Origin: Faecalibacterium sp. UBA7177 | GTDB taxonomy: Bacteria; Bacillota; Clostridia; Oscillospirales; Ruminococcaceae | Length of the DNA stretch: 27,754 nucleotides | NCBI GenBank assembly: GCA_002491225.1 | Contig: DKVN01000001.1 | Location: forward strand, 1-27,754 | Direction: 5' to 3' | In this document: positions 1 through 7,524 of the stretch, piece by piece | Layout of the letters: each line of letters begins with the position of its first letter | Numbering within the stretch: position 1 is the stretch's first letter | Made by a program: the position numbers and the translations under genes | The notes under the pieces: generated by a model | Database searches by the model: none | What the model saw: only the letters and a program-made list of their open reading frames with translations | What the model was told of the DNA's origin: nothing

Positions 1-1062
1 TACACCACCCTCGGCTACTACCGCATGGGCCGCAACTGCTACACCAGGGAGGATGTTGAGCGGTTCCGCGCCGCGGTGGTCAAGTATCTGGTGCCGGTGG
101 CGGACGAGATCTACCGCCGCCAGGCAGAGCGGCTGGGCAAGCAGTACCCGATGAGCTACGCGGACAACGCCATCGAGTTCCGCTCCGGCAACCCGCGGCC
201 CCAGGGCGGCCCGGACGACATCCTGGCCGAGGGGCTGGCCTTCTACAAGGCGCTCAGCCCCGAGACGGCCGAGTTCTTTACCACCATGATGGACGGCGAG
301 CTGCTCGACGTGCTCTCCACCGAGGGCAAACAGTCGGGCGGGTACTGCACCAGCCTGCCGGATTACGGCGTGCCCTTCATCTTTGCCAACTTCAACGGCA
401 CCCAGCACGATGTCGAGGTGGTGACCCACGAGGCGGGCCACGCCTTTGCCGGCTGGATGAGCCGCGACCGGGTGCCGCTGGAGTACCACTGGCCCGGCAT
501 GGAGGCCTGCGAAGTCCACTCGATGTCGATGGAGTTCTTTGCCGAGACCTGGGCGGACAGGTTCTTCGGGCCGGACGCAAAGAAGTACCTCTACAGCCAT
601 CTGTCCGGCGCGCTGACCTTTATCCCGTATGGCTCGCTGGTGGATCATTTCCAGCACGAGGTATACGCCCACCCCGAGATGACCCCGGCCGAGCGGCACG
701 CCACCTGGAAGCGGTTACAGGGCATCTATATGCCCTGGGTCAAGCTGGACGGCGAGATCCCCTTCTACGGCGAGGGCGAGGCCTGGCAGCGCCAGCACCA
801 CATCTACTCGAGCCCCTTCTATTATATCGACTACTGCCTGGCGCAGACCGTCTCGCTCGAGTTCTGGGCCCTGATCCGCGAGGACAAGGCCAACGCCTGG
901 AAGCACTATATGGCCTACACCGTGCAGGGCGGCAGCGAGACCTTTACGAAACTGCTGGCCAACGCCGGGCTCGAGAGCCCGTTTGACGAGCAGTGCCTGC
1001 GCGGCGTGTGCGAAAAGGCGGCCAAGGCGCTGGCCGGGTTCGACCTCTCGGACATCCGCTGA
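1..1062 (+). CDS. M3-family oligoendopeptidase (3' part)
   Basis: This is a zinc metallopeptidase that cleaves short peptides, probably in the cytoplasm. The reading frame is open from the first base of the window (YTTLGYYRMGR and onward), so the gene starts upstream and only about 353 C-terminal residues are visible. The HExxH zinc site is HEAGH at visible residues 143-147 (from base 427). The third zinc ligand is expected in the EVHSMSMEFF helix about 25 residues later. Both motifs and the aromatic-rich C-terminal part (HHIYSSPFYYIDYCLAQ) are typical of M3 oligoendopeptidase F-like enzymes. The TGA at 1060-1062 is followed by hairpins. It sits just before a peptide ABC importer, which fits degradation of imported peptides, but the hairpins suggest separate transcription. 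Family call is firm; the exact subfamily is not. Confidence 0.93.
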   Translation, partial: YTTLGYYRMGRNCYTREDVERFRAAVVKYLVPVADEIYRRQAERLGKQYPMSYADNAIEFRSGNPRPQGGPDDILAEGLAFYKALSPETAEFFTTMMDGELLDVLSTEGKQSGGYCTSLPDYGVPFIFANFNGTQHDVEVVTHEAGHAFAGWMSRDRVPLEYHWPGMEACEVHSMSMEFFAETWADRFFGPDAKKYLYSHLSGALTFIPYGSLVDHFQHEVYAHPEMTPAERHATWKRLQGIYMPWVKLDGEIPFYGEGEAWQRQHHIYSSPFYYIDYCLAQTVSLEFWALIREDKANAWKHYMAYTVQGGSETFTKLLANAGLESPFDEQCLRGVCEKAAKALAGFDLSDIR

Positions 1063-1072
1063 GCAGCCGCGC

Positions 1073-1120
1073 GCGGGGGAAAAGCCCCGCCAAAAAACCG
1101 AAAAGGGGGTACCCCCTTTT
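1073..1120 (+). terminator. Two stacked terminator-like hairpins after the peptidase
   Basis: The first hairpin has arms GCGGGG (1073-1078) and CCCCGC (1085-1090) and is followed by an A-run, so it reads as a terminator only on the minus strand. The second, at 1101-1120, is a perfect 20-bp palindrome: A4, G5, TA, C5, T4. It gives an 8-bp stem with a GTAC loop ending in UUUU. It would end transcription from the peptidase and could work in both directions. A third, AT-richer inverted repeat follows at 1123-1142. Confidence 0.65.
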
Positions 1121-1122
1121 CT

Positions 1123-1142
1123 CGATCTTGCGTGCAAGATCG
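1123..1142. repeat. 9-bp inverted repeat upstream of the binding-protein gene
   Basis: Arms CGATCTTGC (1123-1131) and GCAAGATCG (1134-1142) are perfect complements separated by GT. A further CGATCG...TATCGGTAGATA stretch follows to about 1160. It lies about 80 bp before the start codon of the binding lipoprotein, where an operator, a leader hairpin or a dispersed repeat would be possible. I could not identify a convincing -35/-10 pair here. Confidence 0.4.
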
Positions 1143-1223
1143 ATCGCTTCTATCGGTAGATACGAGGGCTTTCACAGGGTTGGCCTTTCGTTTGATCTAC
1201 AATATATTAAGGAGTGGAAACAC

Positions 1224-3524
1224 ATGAAAAACGCCAAGAAACTGCTTGCGCTGCTGTTGGCGCTGGCCCTTTGCGTCGGCACGTTGGCCGGCTGCGGCGG
1301 GTCTGCCTCTTCGGCGGCGTCGGGCGCACAGAGCGCTTCGCAGCCCGCGGACGCGGACAACACCGCTGCCAACGACACCCTCGTGGTCTCCTGCGAGATG
1401 GGTCTGGAGGGCAAGTTCTCGCCCTTCTTCTACCTCTCTGCCGCTGACGGCGACGTGGTGGACATGTTTACCCTTTCCTCGATGATGGTCGACCGCGTGT
1501 CCAACCCGGTCAACACCGCCATCGAAGGGGAAGACCGCGAGTACAACGGCACGAACTACACCTACACCGGCCCCACCGATGTGATCGTCACCGAGAACGC
1601 GGACGGCAGCGTTTTCTATGACATCACCATGCGGGACGATCTGGTCTTTGCGGATGGCACCCCCATCACCATCGACGACCTGATTTTCAGCATGTATGTG
1701 GTGCTGGACCCCACCTATGACGGCAACGTCACCTTCTACTCGGTGCCGGTCAAGGGCCTGGACGCCTACCGCAGCGGCATGGATACCCTGTTCAACCTGC
1801 TGTGCAAGGCCGGGAAGGATAACACCGATTTCACCTATTGGGACGAAGCCACCCAGACCGCGTTCTGGGAGGATCTGACCCAGGCTGGTACTGCCTTTGC
1901 CCAGGAGATCGTGGATTACTGCATCGACGCGGGCTACAACACCAAGGAGGACTCGATCGCGGCCTGTGCTGCCAACTGGGGCTTTGAGCTGCCCGAGGAC
2001 GCCACGGTGGAAGACTTCTTCTGGACCATGTGCGAGCAGTACGAGTGGGATCTCGGGACCCTCAGCAGCACCGAGACCGCAGGCTCCAGCCTGTTTGATC
2101 TGATGAACGATTACGATACCTATTCCGTCGGCGTTTCCACCGGCGAATCGGCCGATTATATCGAGGGCATCGAGAAGACCGGCGACTACTCGGTGCGTGT
2201 GACCACCACCGAGCTGGACGCCACCGCCATCTACCAGATGGCGCAGCCCATCGCCCCCCTGCACTGGTACGGCGACCCTGCCCAGTACGACTATGACGCC
2301 CACAAGTTCGGCTTCCCCAAGGGCGATTTGTCCATCGTCAAGGCCAAGACCAGCACCCCGCTGGGCGCGGGCCCCTACCAGTTTGTGGAGTACTCCAACG
2401 GCGTGGTGTACATGGAGGCCAACCCCAACTACTACAAGGGCGAGCCGCTCATCAAGCACCTGAGCTTCCAGGAGACCACCGAGGACAACATGGTCACCGG
2501 CATCACCGCCGGTACCCTCGACCTCTCCACCCCCTCTTACAGCACCGACACCGCCAAGCAGATCGCGGTGGCCAACGGTTTCTCGGAGGACGAGTGGACA
2601 ACCTTTGAGGGCCCGATCCTGACCACCCGCCTGATCGACTACCGCGGCTACGGCTATGTGGGCATCAACCCCAACCGTGTCAAGGTGGGCGATGACCCGT
2701 ATTCGGAGGAATCCAAGGATCTGCGCAAGGCCCTTGCCACCATCATCGCGGTCTACCGCGACGAGGCGATCGACTCCTACTACGGCCCCACCGCCTCGAT
2801 CATCAACTACCCCATCTCCAACACCTCCTGGGCTGCCCCCCAGACCACCGACGACGGCTACAAGGTGGCCTACTCGCTGGATGTTGAGGGCAACCCCATC
2901 TACACCACCGGCATGAACGCGCAGGATCGCTACGCCGCCGCCCTCGAGGCCGCTCTGGGCTACTTTGAGGCCGCCGGCTTCACGGTGGAGGACGGCAAGC
3001 TGACCGCCGCGCCGGAGGGCGCTTCCCTGAGCTGCCAGGTGAACATCGGCGGCAACGGCACCGGCGACCATCCCAGCTTCCTGCTGCTGAAAAACGCCTC
3101 TGACGCGCTGGCCTCAATCGGCTACACCTTCACGGTCAACGACCTGGCCAACGCCAACGACCTCTACTCCAGCTACCAGACCGGCCAGGCCGACATGTGG
3201 TGCGCCGCCTGGCAGGCCGGTACCGACCCGGATATGTTCCAGCTGTACCACAGCGAGGGCTCGACCAACTACTACCAGATCAAGAGCGACGAGCTGGACG
3301 AGATCATCATGACCGCCCGCAAGAGCGCCGACCAGACCTACCGCAAGACCCTGTACCAGGCCGCGATGGAGATCGTGATGGATTACGCCGTTGAGGTGCC
3401 CATCTACCAGCGCAGCGAGTGCTATCTGCTCTCGAGCGAGCGGGTCGTCGTGGACAGCCTGCCCAGCGATATGACCCCGTATTGGAGCTGGAAGGACGGC
3501 GTCGAGACCATCGCCCTGAAATAA
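1224..3524 (+). CDS. Peptide ABC transporter substrate-binding lipoprotein (family 5)
   Basis: This is the extracellular, membrane-anchored binding protein of an oligo/dipeptide importer. The ATG at 1224 is chosen because AAGGAG (1209-1214) precedes it and it opens a classic lipoprotein signal: MKNAKKLL, a hydrophobic stretch, then LAGC with the lipidated Cys at residue 24, followed by a Ser/Ala-rich linker. Family-5 landmarks include the LVFADGTPITIDDLIFS segment (about 140-155), GAGPYQFVEY, and a C-terminal region with QTGQADMWCAAWQAGTDPD. At 766 residues it is well above the usual 500-600. The extra length is mostly a block at about residues 178-314, between the early core and the DYSVRVTTTELD strand. 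The two permeases and two ATPases of the same system follow. Ligand class (peptide) is inferred from family and neighbours. Confidence 0.92.
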   Translation: MKNAKKLLALLLALALCVGTLAGCGGSASSAASGAQSASQPADADNTAANDTLVVSCEMGLEGKFSPFFYLSAADGDVVDMFTLSSMMVDRVSNPVNTAIEGEDREYNGTNYTYTGPTDVIVTENADGSVFYDITMRDDLVFADGTPITIDDLIFSMYVVLDPTYDGNVTFYSVPVKGLDAYRSGMDTLFNLLCKAGKDNTDFTYWDEATQTAFWEDLTQAGTAFAQEIVDYCIDAGYNTKEDSIAACAANWGFELPEDATVEDFFWTMCEQYEWDLGTLSSTETAGSSLFDLMNDYDTYSVGVSTGESADYIEGIEKTGDYSVRVTTTELDATAIYQMAQPIAPLHWYGDPAQYDYDAHKFGFPKGDLSIVKAKTSTPLGAGPYQFVEYSNGVVYMEANPNYYKGEPLIKHLSFQETTEDNMVTGITAGTLDLSTPSYSTDTAKQIAVANGFSEDEWTTFEGPILTTRLIDYRGYGYVGINPNRVKVGDDPYSEESKDLRKALATIIAVYRDEAIDSYYGPTASIINYPISNTSWAAPQTTDDGYKVAYSLDVEGNPIYTTGMNAQDRYAAALEAALGYFEAAGFTVEDGKLTAAPEGASLSCQVNIGGNGTGDHPSFLLLKNASDALASIGYTFTVNDLANANDLYSSYQTGQADMWCAAWQAGTDPDMFQLYHSEGSTNYYQIKSDELDEIIMTARKSADQTYRKTLYQAAMEIVMDYAVEVPIYQRSECYLLSSERVVVDSLPSDMTPYWSWKDGVETIALK

Positions 3525-3589
3525 ACGGCGATTTGGCTTGGGCTCTGATCCTTTGCTCACAGTAACATAAGCCCTGTTTGAAAGGACGG

Positions 3590-3642
3590 CCCCTCCGCCT
3601 GCCCCCATGGAGGGCGGAGGGGTGCGTCTTTTCTCTTTTTTC
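3590..3642 (+). terminator. Intrinsic terminator between binding protein and permeases
   Basis: A stem CCCCTCCGCC (3590-3599) / GGCGGAGGGG (3613-3622) is followed by TGCG and a T-rich run (3626-3641). Placed right after the binding-protein gene, it probably gives partial termination, so that the binding protein is made in excess over the membrane components. This is a common arrangement in ABC importers. Confidence 0.75.
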
Positions 3643-3643
3643 C

Positions 3644-3716
3644 GATTCAACAAGAAAACGAAGCATCCCAAAGAGACCCCAGAACGTATGCGGATGTTTT
3701 GCTTTCTTATTGAACC
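3644..3716. repeat. Imperfect 25-bp inverted repeat, MITE- or leader-like
   Basis: The left arm (3644-3668, beginning GATTCAACAAGAAAACG) and right arm (3692-3716, ending TTATTGAACC) match at 20 of 25 positions when one is reverse-complemented. Two of the mismatches would be G-U pairs in RNA. The 23-nt spacer is CAAAGAGACCCC...ATGC. The element is AT-rich in a very GC-rich genome, which sets it apart from its surroundings. It may be a remnant of a small mobile repeat or a regulatory hairpin. No flanking target-site duplication is obvious. Confidence 0.5.
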
Positions 3717-3720
3717 GATG

Positions 3721-3757
3721 CGGCAAAGCGCCCGCCCGGCCTTTTGGCGCATTGCCG
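3721..3757 (+). promoter_or_regulatory. Long hairpin just before the oppB ribosome site
   Basis: CGGCAA-A-GCGCC (3721-3732) pairs with GGCGC-A-TTGCCG (3746-3757): eleven base pairs interrupted by one A-A mismatch, followed by only three T. It ends about 10 nt before the GGGAGGAG ribosome site. It could be an mRNA-stabilising structure protecting the 5' end of the processed permease-ATPase message, or a weak attenuator. Confidence 0.5.
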
Positions 3758-3780
3758 TTTCAGAGATGGGAGGAGTTTTT

Positions 3781-4767
3781 TTGCGCAACTACATCATCAA
3801 GCGCGTGCTGATCTCGGTGTTCATCCTGATCTTTGTCACCCTGATCATCTATGGGCTGGTGCGCGCGATGCCCGGCTCGTATGTCGAGACGATGGCGATC
3901 CAGCTGTCCACCGCGCCGGGGGCCAAGTCCTACGAGGAATGGCTGGCCCAGCTCAACGCGGCCTACGGGCTCGACAAGCCCTTCATCGTGGGCTGGTTCA
4001 CCTGGGTCAAGGAGTTTTGCACCGGCAACTTTGGCGACAGCTGGCGCTTTACCATGCCGGTGGCCGAAAAGTTCACCAGCGTGATCGGGGTCTCCTTCAT
4101 CATGGGGGCCATCTCGCTCTTCTTTGAGCTGATCATCTCGATCCCGCTGGGGGTGATCGCCGCGACCAAACAGTACTCCCGCACCGACTACACCATCTCG
4201 GCGGTGGCGCTGGCCTGTATGTCGCTGCCCACCTTCTTCTTCGCGTCGCTGCTCAAGCTGCTCTTCGCGGTCAAGCTGGGCTGGTTCGACAGCCACGGCC
4301 TGGTCGGGCGCAACTATGCCCAGCTGGACGCGATGGGCAAGTTTTTTGATATGGCCCACCATCTGGTGCTGCCCATCATCGTGCTGGTGGTCATCAGCAT
4401 CGGCAGCTGGATGCGCTACACCCGCACCAACATGCTCGAGGTGCTCAACGCCGATTACATCCGCACCGCCCGGGCCAAGGGTCTTTCGGAAAAGCGGGTC
4501 ATCTACCACCACGCCTTCCGCAATACCCTCATCCCGCTGGTCACTTTTATCGGCGGTTCGCTGCCGGGGCTGTTTTCGGGCGCGCTGATCACCGAGACCA
4601 TCTTCTCGATCCCGGGCATCGGCTTTACCAGCTATCAGGCCATGACGGCGGGAGACATCCCCTTTACCATGTTCTATCTGACCTTTATGGCCATTTTGAC
4701 CCTCGCCGGAAACCTCATCTCGGATATCCTGTACGCCGTGGTCGACCCGCGCGTGCGGCTGTCCTAA
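3781..4767 (+). CDS. Peptide ABC transporter permease, OppB/DppB type
   Basis: One of two inner-membrane channel subunits of the peptide importer. I choose TTG at 3781 because GGGAGGAG ends about seven bases before it and the product then begins LRNYIIKRVLISVFILI, the standard start of this family with a first membrane helix. An ATG at 3766 in frame would place the ribosome site inside the gene. At 328 residues it has normal length: one N-terminal helix, an extracytoplasmic segment (about 35-100) and a five-helix core. The cytoplasmic EAA-like loop that contacts the ATPase is visible as YIRTARAKGLSEKRVIYHHAFRN (shown in part). The end ILYAVVDPRVRLS is also typical. Confidence 0.94.
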   Translation: MRNYIIKRVLISVFILIFVTLIIYGLVRAMPGSYVETMAIQLSTAPGAKSYEEWLAQLNAAYGLDKPFIVGWFTWVKEFCTGNFGDSWRFTMPVAEKFTSVIGVSFIMGAISLFFELIISIPLGVIAATKQYSRTDYTISAVALACMSLPTFFFASLLKLLFAVKLGWFDSHGLVGRNYAQLDAMGKFFDMAHHLVLPIIVLVVISIGSWMRYTRTNMLEVLNADYIRTARAKGLSEKRVIYHHAFRNTLIPLVTFIGGSLPGLFSGALITETIFSIPGIGFTSYQAMTAGDIPFTMFYLTFMAILTLAGNLISDILYAVVDPRVRLS

Positions 4768-4785
4768 GCAAAGGGGGATGGACTG

Positions 4786-6342
4786 ATGCGCGAAGAGACA
4801 AGCGCCGCCAAGGAGAATACCGCGGCGGCGGAACCGGAATACTCCCTCAATGACGACCGCCGGGTCAAGGTGCTGACCCCCGGCGCGATGGTCGCCAAGC
4901 GGTTTTTCCGCAACCGGCTGGCCATCGTGGGGCTGGTGATGCTGGTGTCGATGTTCGTCTTTTCCTTTATCGGCGGGGTGGTGACCCCCTACGGGCAGGA
5001 CGAGATCTTTTACACCTACACCATGATGGAAAAGGAATATGTGGGCGTGACCCGCAACGACGCGCTGCGCTATGCCGCGGCGGACGGCCAGACCTTTGCC
5101 ACCCTCGATCAGGCCCAGTTCGTGCTGGCCCTGAACACCGGCAAGACCGAGTTTTCGAACGGCGGGGTGGACTACCGGATGGTGGACGAGGGCGGCGACG
5201 TTTACTCGATCTATTCGGGCGACACCCTCGTGGCCATGGCCTACAAGGACATCGTCAACACCGCCGACGGCGTGGCCGAGCTGCCCTTTACCGTGCGCTA
5301 CAACGCTTTGCTGGCCTATGCAAAGGGCGAGAGCGAATTTGAGGCGGACGGCGCCGCCTACACCCTCACAGAGGAGGGCGACATCCTGCAGAACGGGGCC
5401 GAGGCCGGGTATATCAGCCGGTTTGTGGTGCAGTCGAAGGAGGTCGGGGTGGTCATCACCCGCGATTTCAAGGAGCGGCTGGAGGAGGCCCTTGAGGGCG
5501 ACACCAAAGAGTTCGTCTACACCGACCCCGCGGACGGCCAGGAGCACAACTACACCATCGCCTACGACGCCTCGGCCAAGGTCTGGTCGGTCAAGCAGGA
5601 GACCGAGACCTACGTCTCGATCAAGTACGCCTCCCCGAGCCTCGAGCATCCCCTGGGCACCGACTCGAACGGCATGGATATGCTCACCCGCCTGATGTAC
5701 GGCGGGCGTGTCTCGCTGATCATCGGCTTTATCGTCGTCACCCTCGAGACGGTGCTGGGCGTGGTGATGGGCGGCATCTCCGGCTACTTCGGCGGCTGGG
5801 TGGATAACCTCATCATGCGCATCGTGGATATCTTCTACTGCATCCCCTCCACCCCGGTGATCATCATCCTCGGCGCGGCGATGGACGGTATGCAGGTGGA
5901 TCCGCAGATCCGCATGCTCTACCTGATGCTGCTGCTGGGCTTTCTGGGCTGGCCGGGCGTGGCCCGGCTGGTGCGCGGGCAGATCCTCTCGCTGCGCGAG
6001 CAGGAATTTATGACCGCTACCGAGGCCTGCGGCATCAGCGTCTCCCACCGCATCTTCAAGCATCTGGTGCCCAACGTCATCCCGCAGCTGATCGTCATGT
6101 GCACGATGGGCCTGGGCAGCGTCATCATCACCGAGGCGACCCTCTCGTTCTTAGGGCTGGGCGTCAAGTTCCCCTTCGCCTCCTGGGGCAACATCATCAG
6201 CGACGTGAACAACTCCTTTGTCATGACCAACTACTGGTTTGTCTGGATCCCGGCCGGCGTCTGCCTGCTGATCACGGTGCTGGGCTTCAACTTTGTGGGC
6301 GACGGCCTGCGGGACGCCTTTGACCCCAAGATGAAGCGCTGA
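4786..6342 (+). CDS. Peptide ABC transporter permease, OppC/DppC type with large extracytoplasmic insertion
   Basis: Second channel subunit of the importer. It has a cytoplasmic N-terminus of about 40 residues, a first helix at about 44-65, and a permease core from about 305 to 518 with the coupling loop REQEFMTATEACGIS...HRIFKH and the family ending DGLRDAFDPKMKR. Family members are usually near 300 residues; this has 518. The excess is an outer-face segment at about 66-300 that contains three related units (about 112-152, 174-212 and 231-278). Each carries an AL..-K-G-(T/S)EF pattern followed by a D/N-G, Y-(T/R) and an acidic turn. The start is ATG 4786, with AAGGGGGATGG as ribosome site, 18 bp after oppB. 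The insertion is in frame and in the same codon style as the gene, so it is not a recent foreign piece. Confidence 0.93.
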   Translation: MREETSAAKENTAAAEPEYSLNDDRRVKVLTPGAMVAKRFFRNRLAIVGLVMLVSMFVFSFIGGVVTPYGQDEIFYTYTMMEKEYVGVTRNDALRYAAADGQTFATLDQAQFVLALNTGKTEFSNGGVDYRMVDEGGDVYSIYSGDTLVAMAYKDIVNTADGVAELPFTVRYNALLAYAKGESEFEADGAAYTLTEEGDILQNGAEAGYISRFVVQSKEVGVVITRDFKERLEEALEGDTKEFVYTDPADGQEHNYTIAYDASAKVWSVKQETETYVSIKYASPSLEHPLGTDSNGMDMLTRLMYGGRVSLIIGFIVVTLETVLGVVMGGISGYFGGWVDNLIMRIVDIFYCIPSTPVIIILGAAMDGMQVDPQIRMLYLMLLLGFLGWPGVARLVRGQILSLREQEFMTATEACGISVSHRIFKHLVPNVIPQLIVMCTMGLGSVIITEATLSFLGLGVKFPFASWGNIISDVNNSFVMTNYWFVWIPAGVCLLITVLGFNFVGDGLRDAFDPKMKR

Positions 6343-6363
6343 ACAAGGAGGGAGCGGAGTAGT

Positions 6364-7524
6364 ATGGCAAAAAAACAAGCGGACGGCTACCTCTCGGCCA
6401 AGGAGTCGCGCAGGATCGCCCGGGAGAACCGCAAGATCACCGACCAGCTGGAAAAACAGCGCAAGCGCAAAAACGTGCCCGAGAGCGAGTACCTCACCCA
6501 GATGCATGACCCCGCCAACGCGGTGGAGTTTGACAACCTGCACACCTGCTTTTTCACCGACGCGGGCATCGTGCGCTCGGTGGACGGCATCTCGTTCGAC
6601 GTGCCCATCGGCAAGACGGTGGGGGTGGTGGGGGAGTCCGGCTGCGGCAAAAGCGTCACCAGCCTCTCGCTGATGCAGCTGCTGCAGCGCCCTCAAGGGC
6701 AGATCACCGAGGGCGAGATCCGGCTGAACCTCGGCGACAAGGCCTATGATATCGTCAAGGTGCCCACCGAGCGGATGCAGAGTTTGCGCGGCAACTACAT
6801 CTCGATGATCTTTCAGGAGCCGATGACCGCCCTCAACCCGGTCTTTCGCATCGGGGACCAGCTCAACGAGGTGCTCGAGCTGCACAACGAGGACGGCAAG
6901 AGCGAGCAGCAGATCCGCGAGCGGACCATCGAGCTGCTTGAGATGGTGGGCATCGCCAACTCGGAGGGGGTCTACAGGATGTACCCCCACGAGCTCTCGG
7001 GTGGGATGCGCCAGCGGGTGATGATCGCCATGGCGCTGGCCTGCAGCCCCAAGATCATCATCGCCGACGAGCCGACCACCGCGCTGGACGTGACCATCCA
7101 GGCGCAAATTCTGGATCTTTTGCGCCAGCTGAAGGACAAGATCAACTCCTCGATTATGTTCATCACCCACGACCTCGGGGTCATTGCCGAGATGGCGGAC
7201 TATGTGGTGGTGATGTACGCGGGGCGGATCGTCGAAAAGGGCACCGCCGAGGAGATCTTCGCCCACCCGGCCCACCCCTACACCATCGGGCTGATGGCCT
7301 CCAAGCCGGTGGTGGGCAAAAAGGTCGATAAGCTGTATTCCATCCCGGGCAAGGTGCCCAACCCCATCAACATGCCCCACTACTGCTATTTCCGGGACCG
7401 CTGCGAGATGCAGTGCGAGGGCTGCGCGGGGGACTACCCCGGCGAGATCAGCCTCTCGCCGACCCATAAGGTCAGCTGTTACCGCTATTACGAGCAAAAC
7501 CGCACGAAGGGAGGGGAGGACTGA
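6364..7524 (+). CDS. Peptide ABC transporter ATPase, OppD/DppD type
   Basis: Cytoplasmic ATP-hydrolysing subunit. Walker A GESGCGKS lies at about residues 90-97, the signature LSGGMRQRV at about 211 and Walker B IIIADEPTTALD at about 231-242, followed by the H-loop THD. The C-terminal oligopeptide-transport extension is present with a cysteine cluster (CYFRDRCEMQCEGC and a later Cys), as in DppD/OppD proteins, some of which bind an iron-sulfur cluster there. Residues 1-50 form an unusually long, highly charged N-terminal extension before the first ABC strand. AAGGAGGGAG precedes ATG 6364. The stop overlaps the next start by one base, indicating coupling. Confidence 0.95.
   Translation: MAKKQADGYLSAKESRRIARENRKITDQLEKQRKRKNVPESEYLTQMHDPANAVEFDNLHTCFFTDAGIVRSVDGISFDVPIGKTVGVVGESGCGKSVTSLSLMQLLQRPQGQITEGEIRLNLGDKAYDIVKVPTERMQSLRGNYISMIFQEPMTALNPVFRIGDQLNEVLELHNEDGKSEQQIRERTIELLEMVGIANSEGVYRMYPHELSGGMRQRVMIAMALACSPKIIIADEPTTALDVTIQAQILDLLRQLKDKINSSIMFITHDLGVIAEMADYVVVMYAGRIVEKGTAEEIFAHPAHPYTIGLMASKPVVGKKVDKLYSIPGKVPNPINMPHYCYFRDRCEMQCEGCAGDYPGEISLSPTHKVSCYRYYEQNRTKGGED

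Noticed and set aside
1203..1208. TATATT with TTGGCC 17 bp upstream as a promoter for the binding-protein gene
   Set aside because: Transcription would start at or after the AAGGAG ribosome site, leaving no usable leader.
993..1223. In-frame upstream extension of the binding-protein gene
   Set aside because: It overlaps the peptidase end and would translate through two hairpins. The lipoprotein signal and ribosome site place the start at 1224.
1197..3071. A 624-codon open frame on the minus strand across the binding-protein gene
   Set aside because: Composition is Val/Gly/His-rich and repetitive, with no family similarity. It is the shadow of the strongly biased coding frame on the plus strand.
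3760..6063. A 767-codon open frame on the minus strand across oppB and oppC
   Set aside because: It is His/Asp/Gly/Val-rich without any recognisable fold and lies entirely antisense to two clear permease genes. Long antisense frames are expected in DNA with GC-rich third positions.
6151..7497. A 448-codon open frame on the minus strand across the OppD-like gene
   Set aside because: Antisense to a textbook ATPase gene and lacks any motif of its own.
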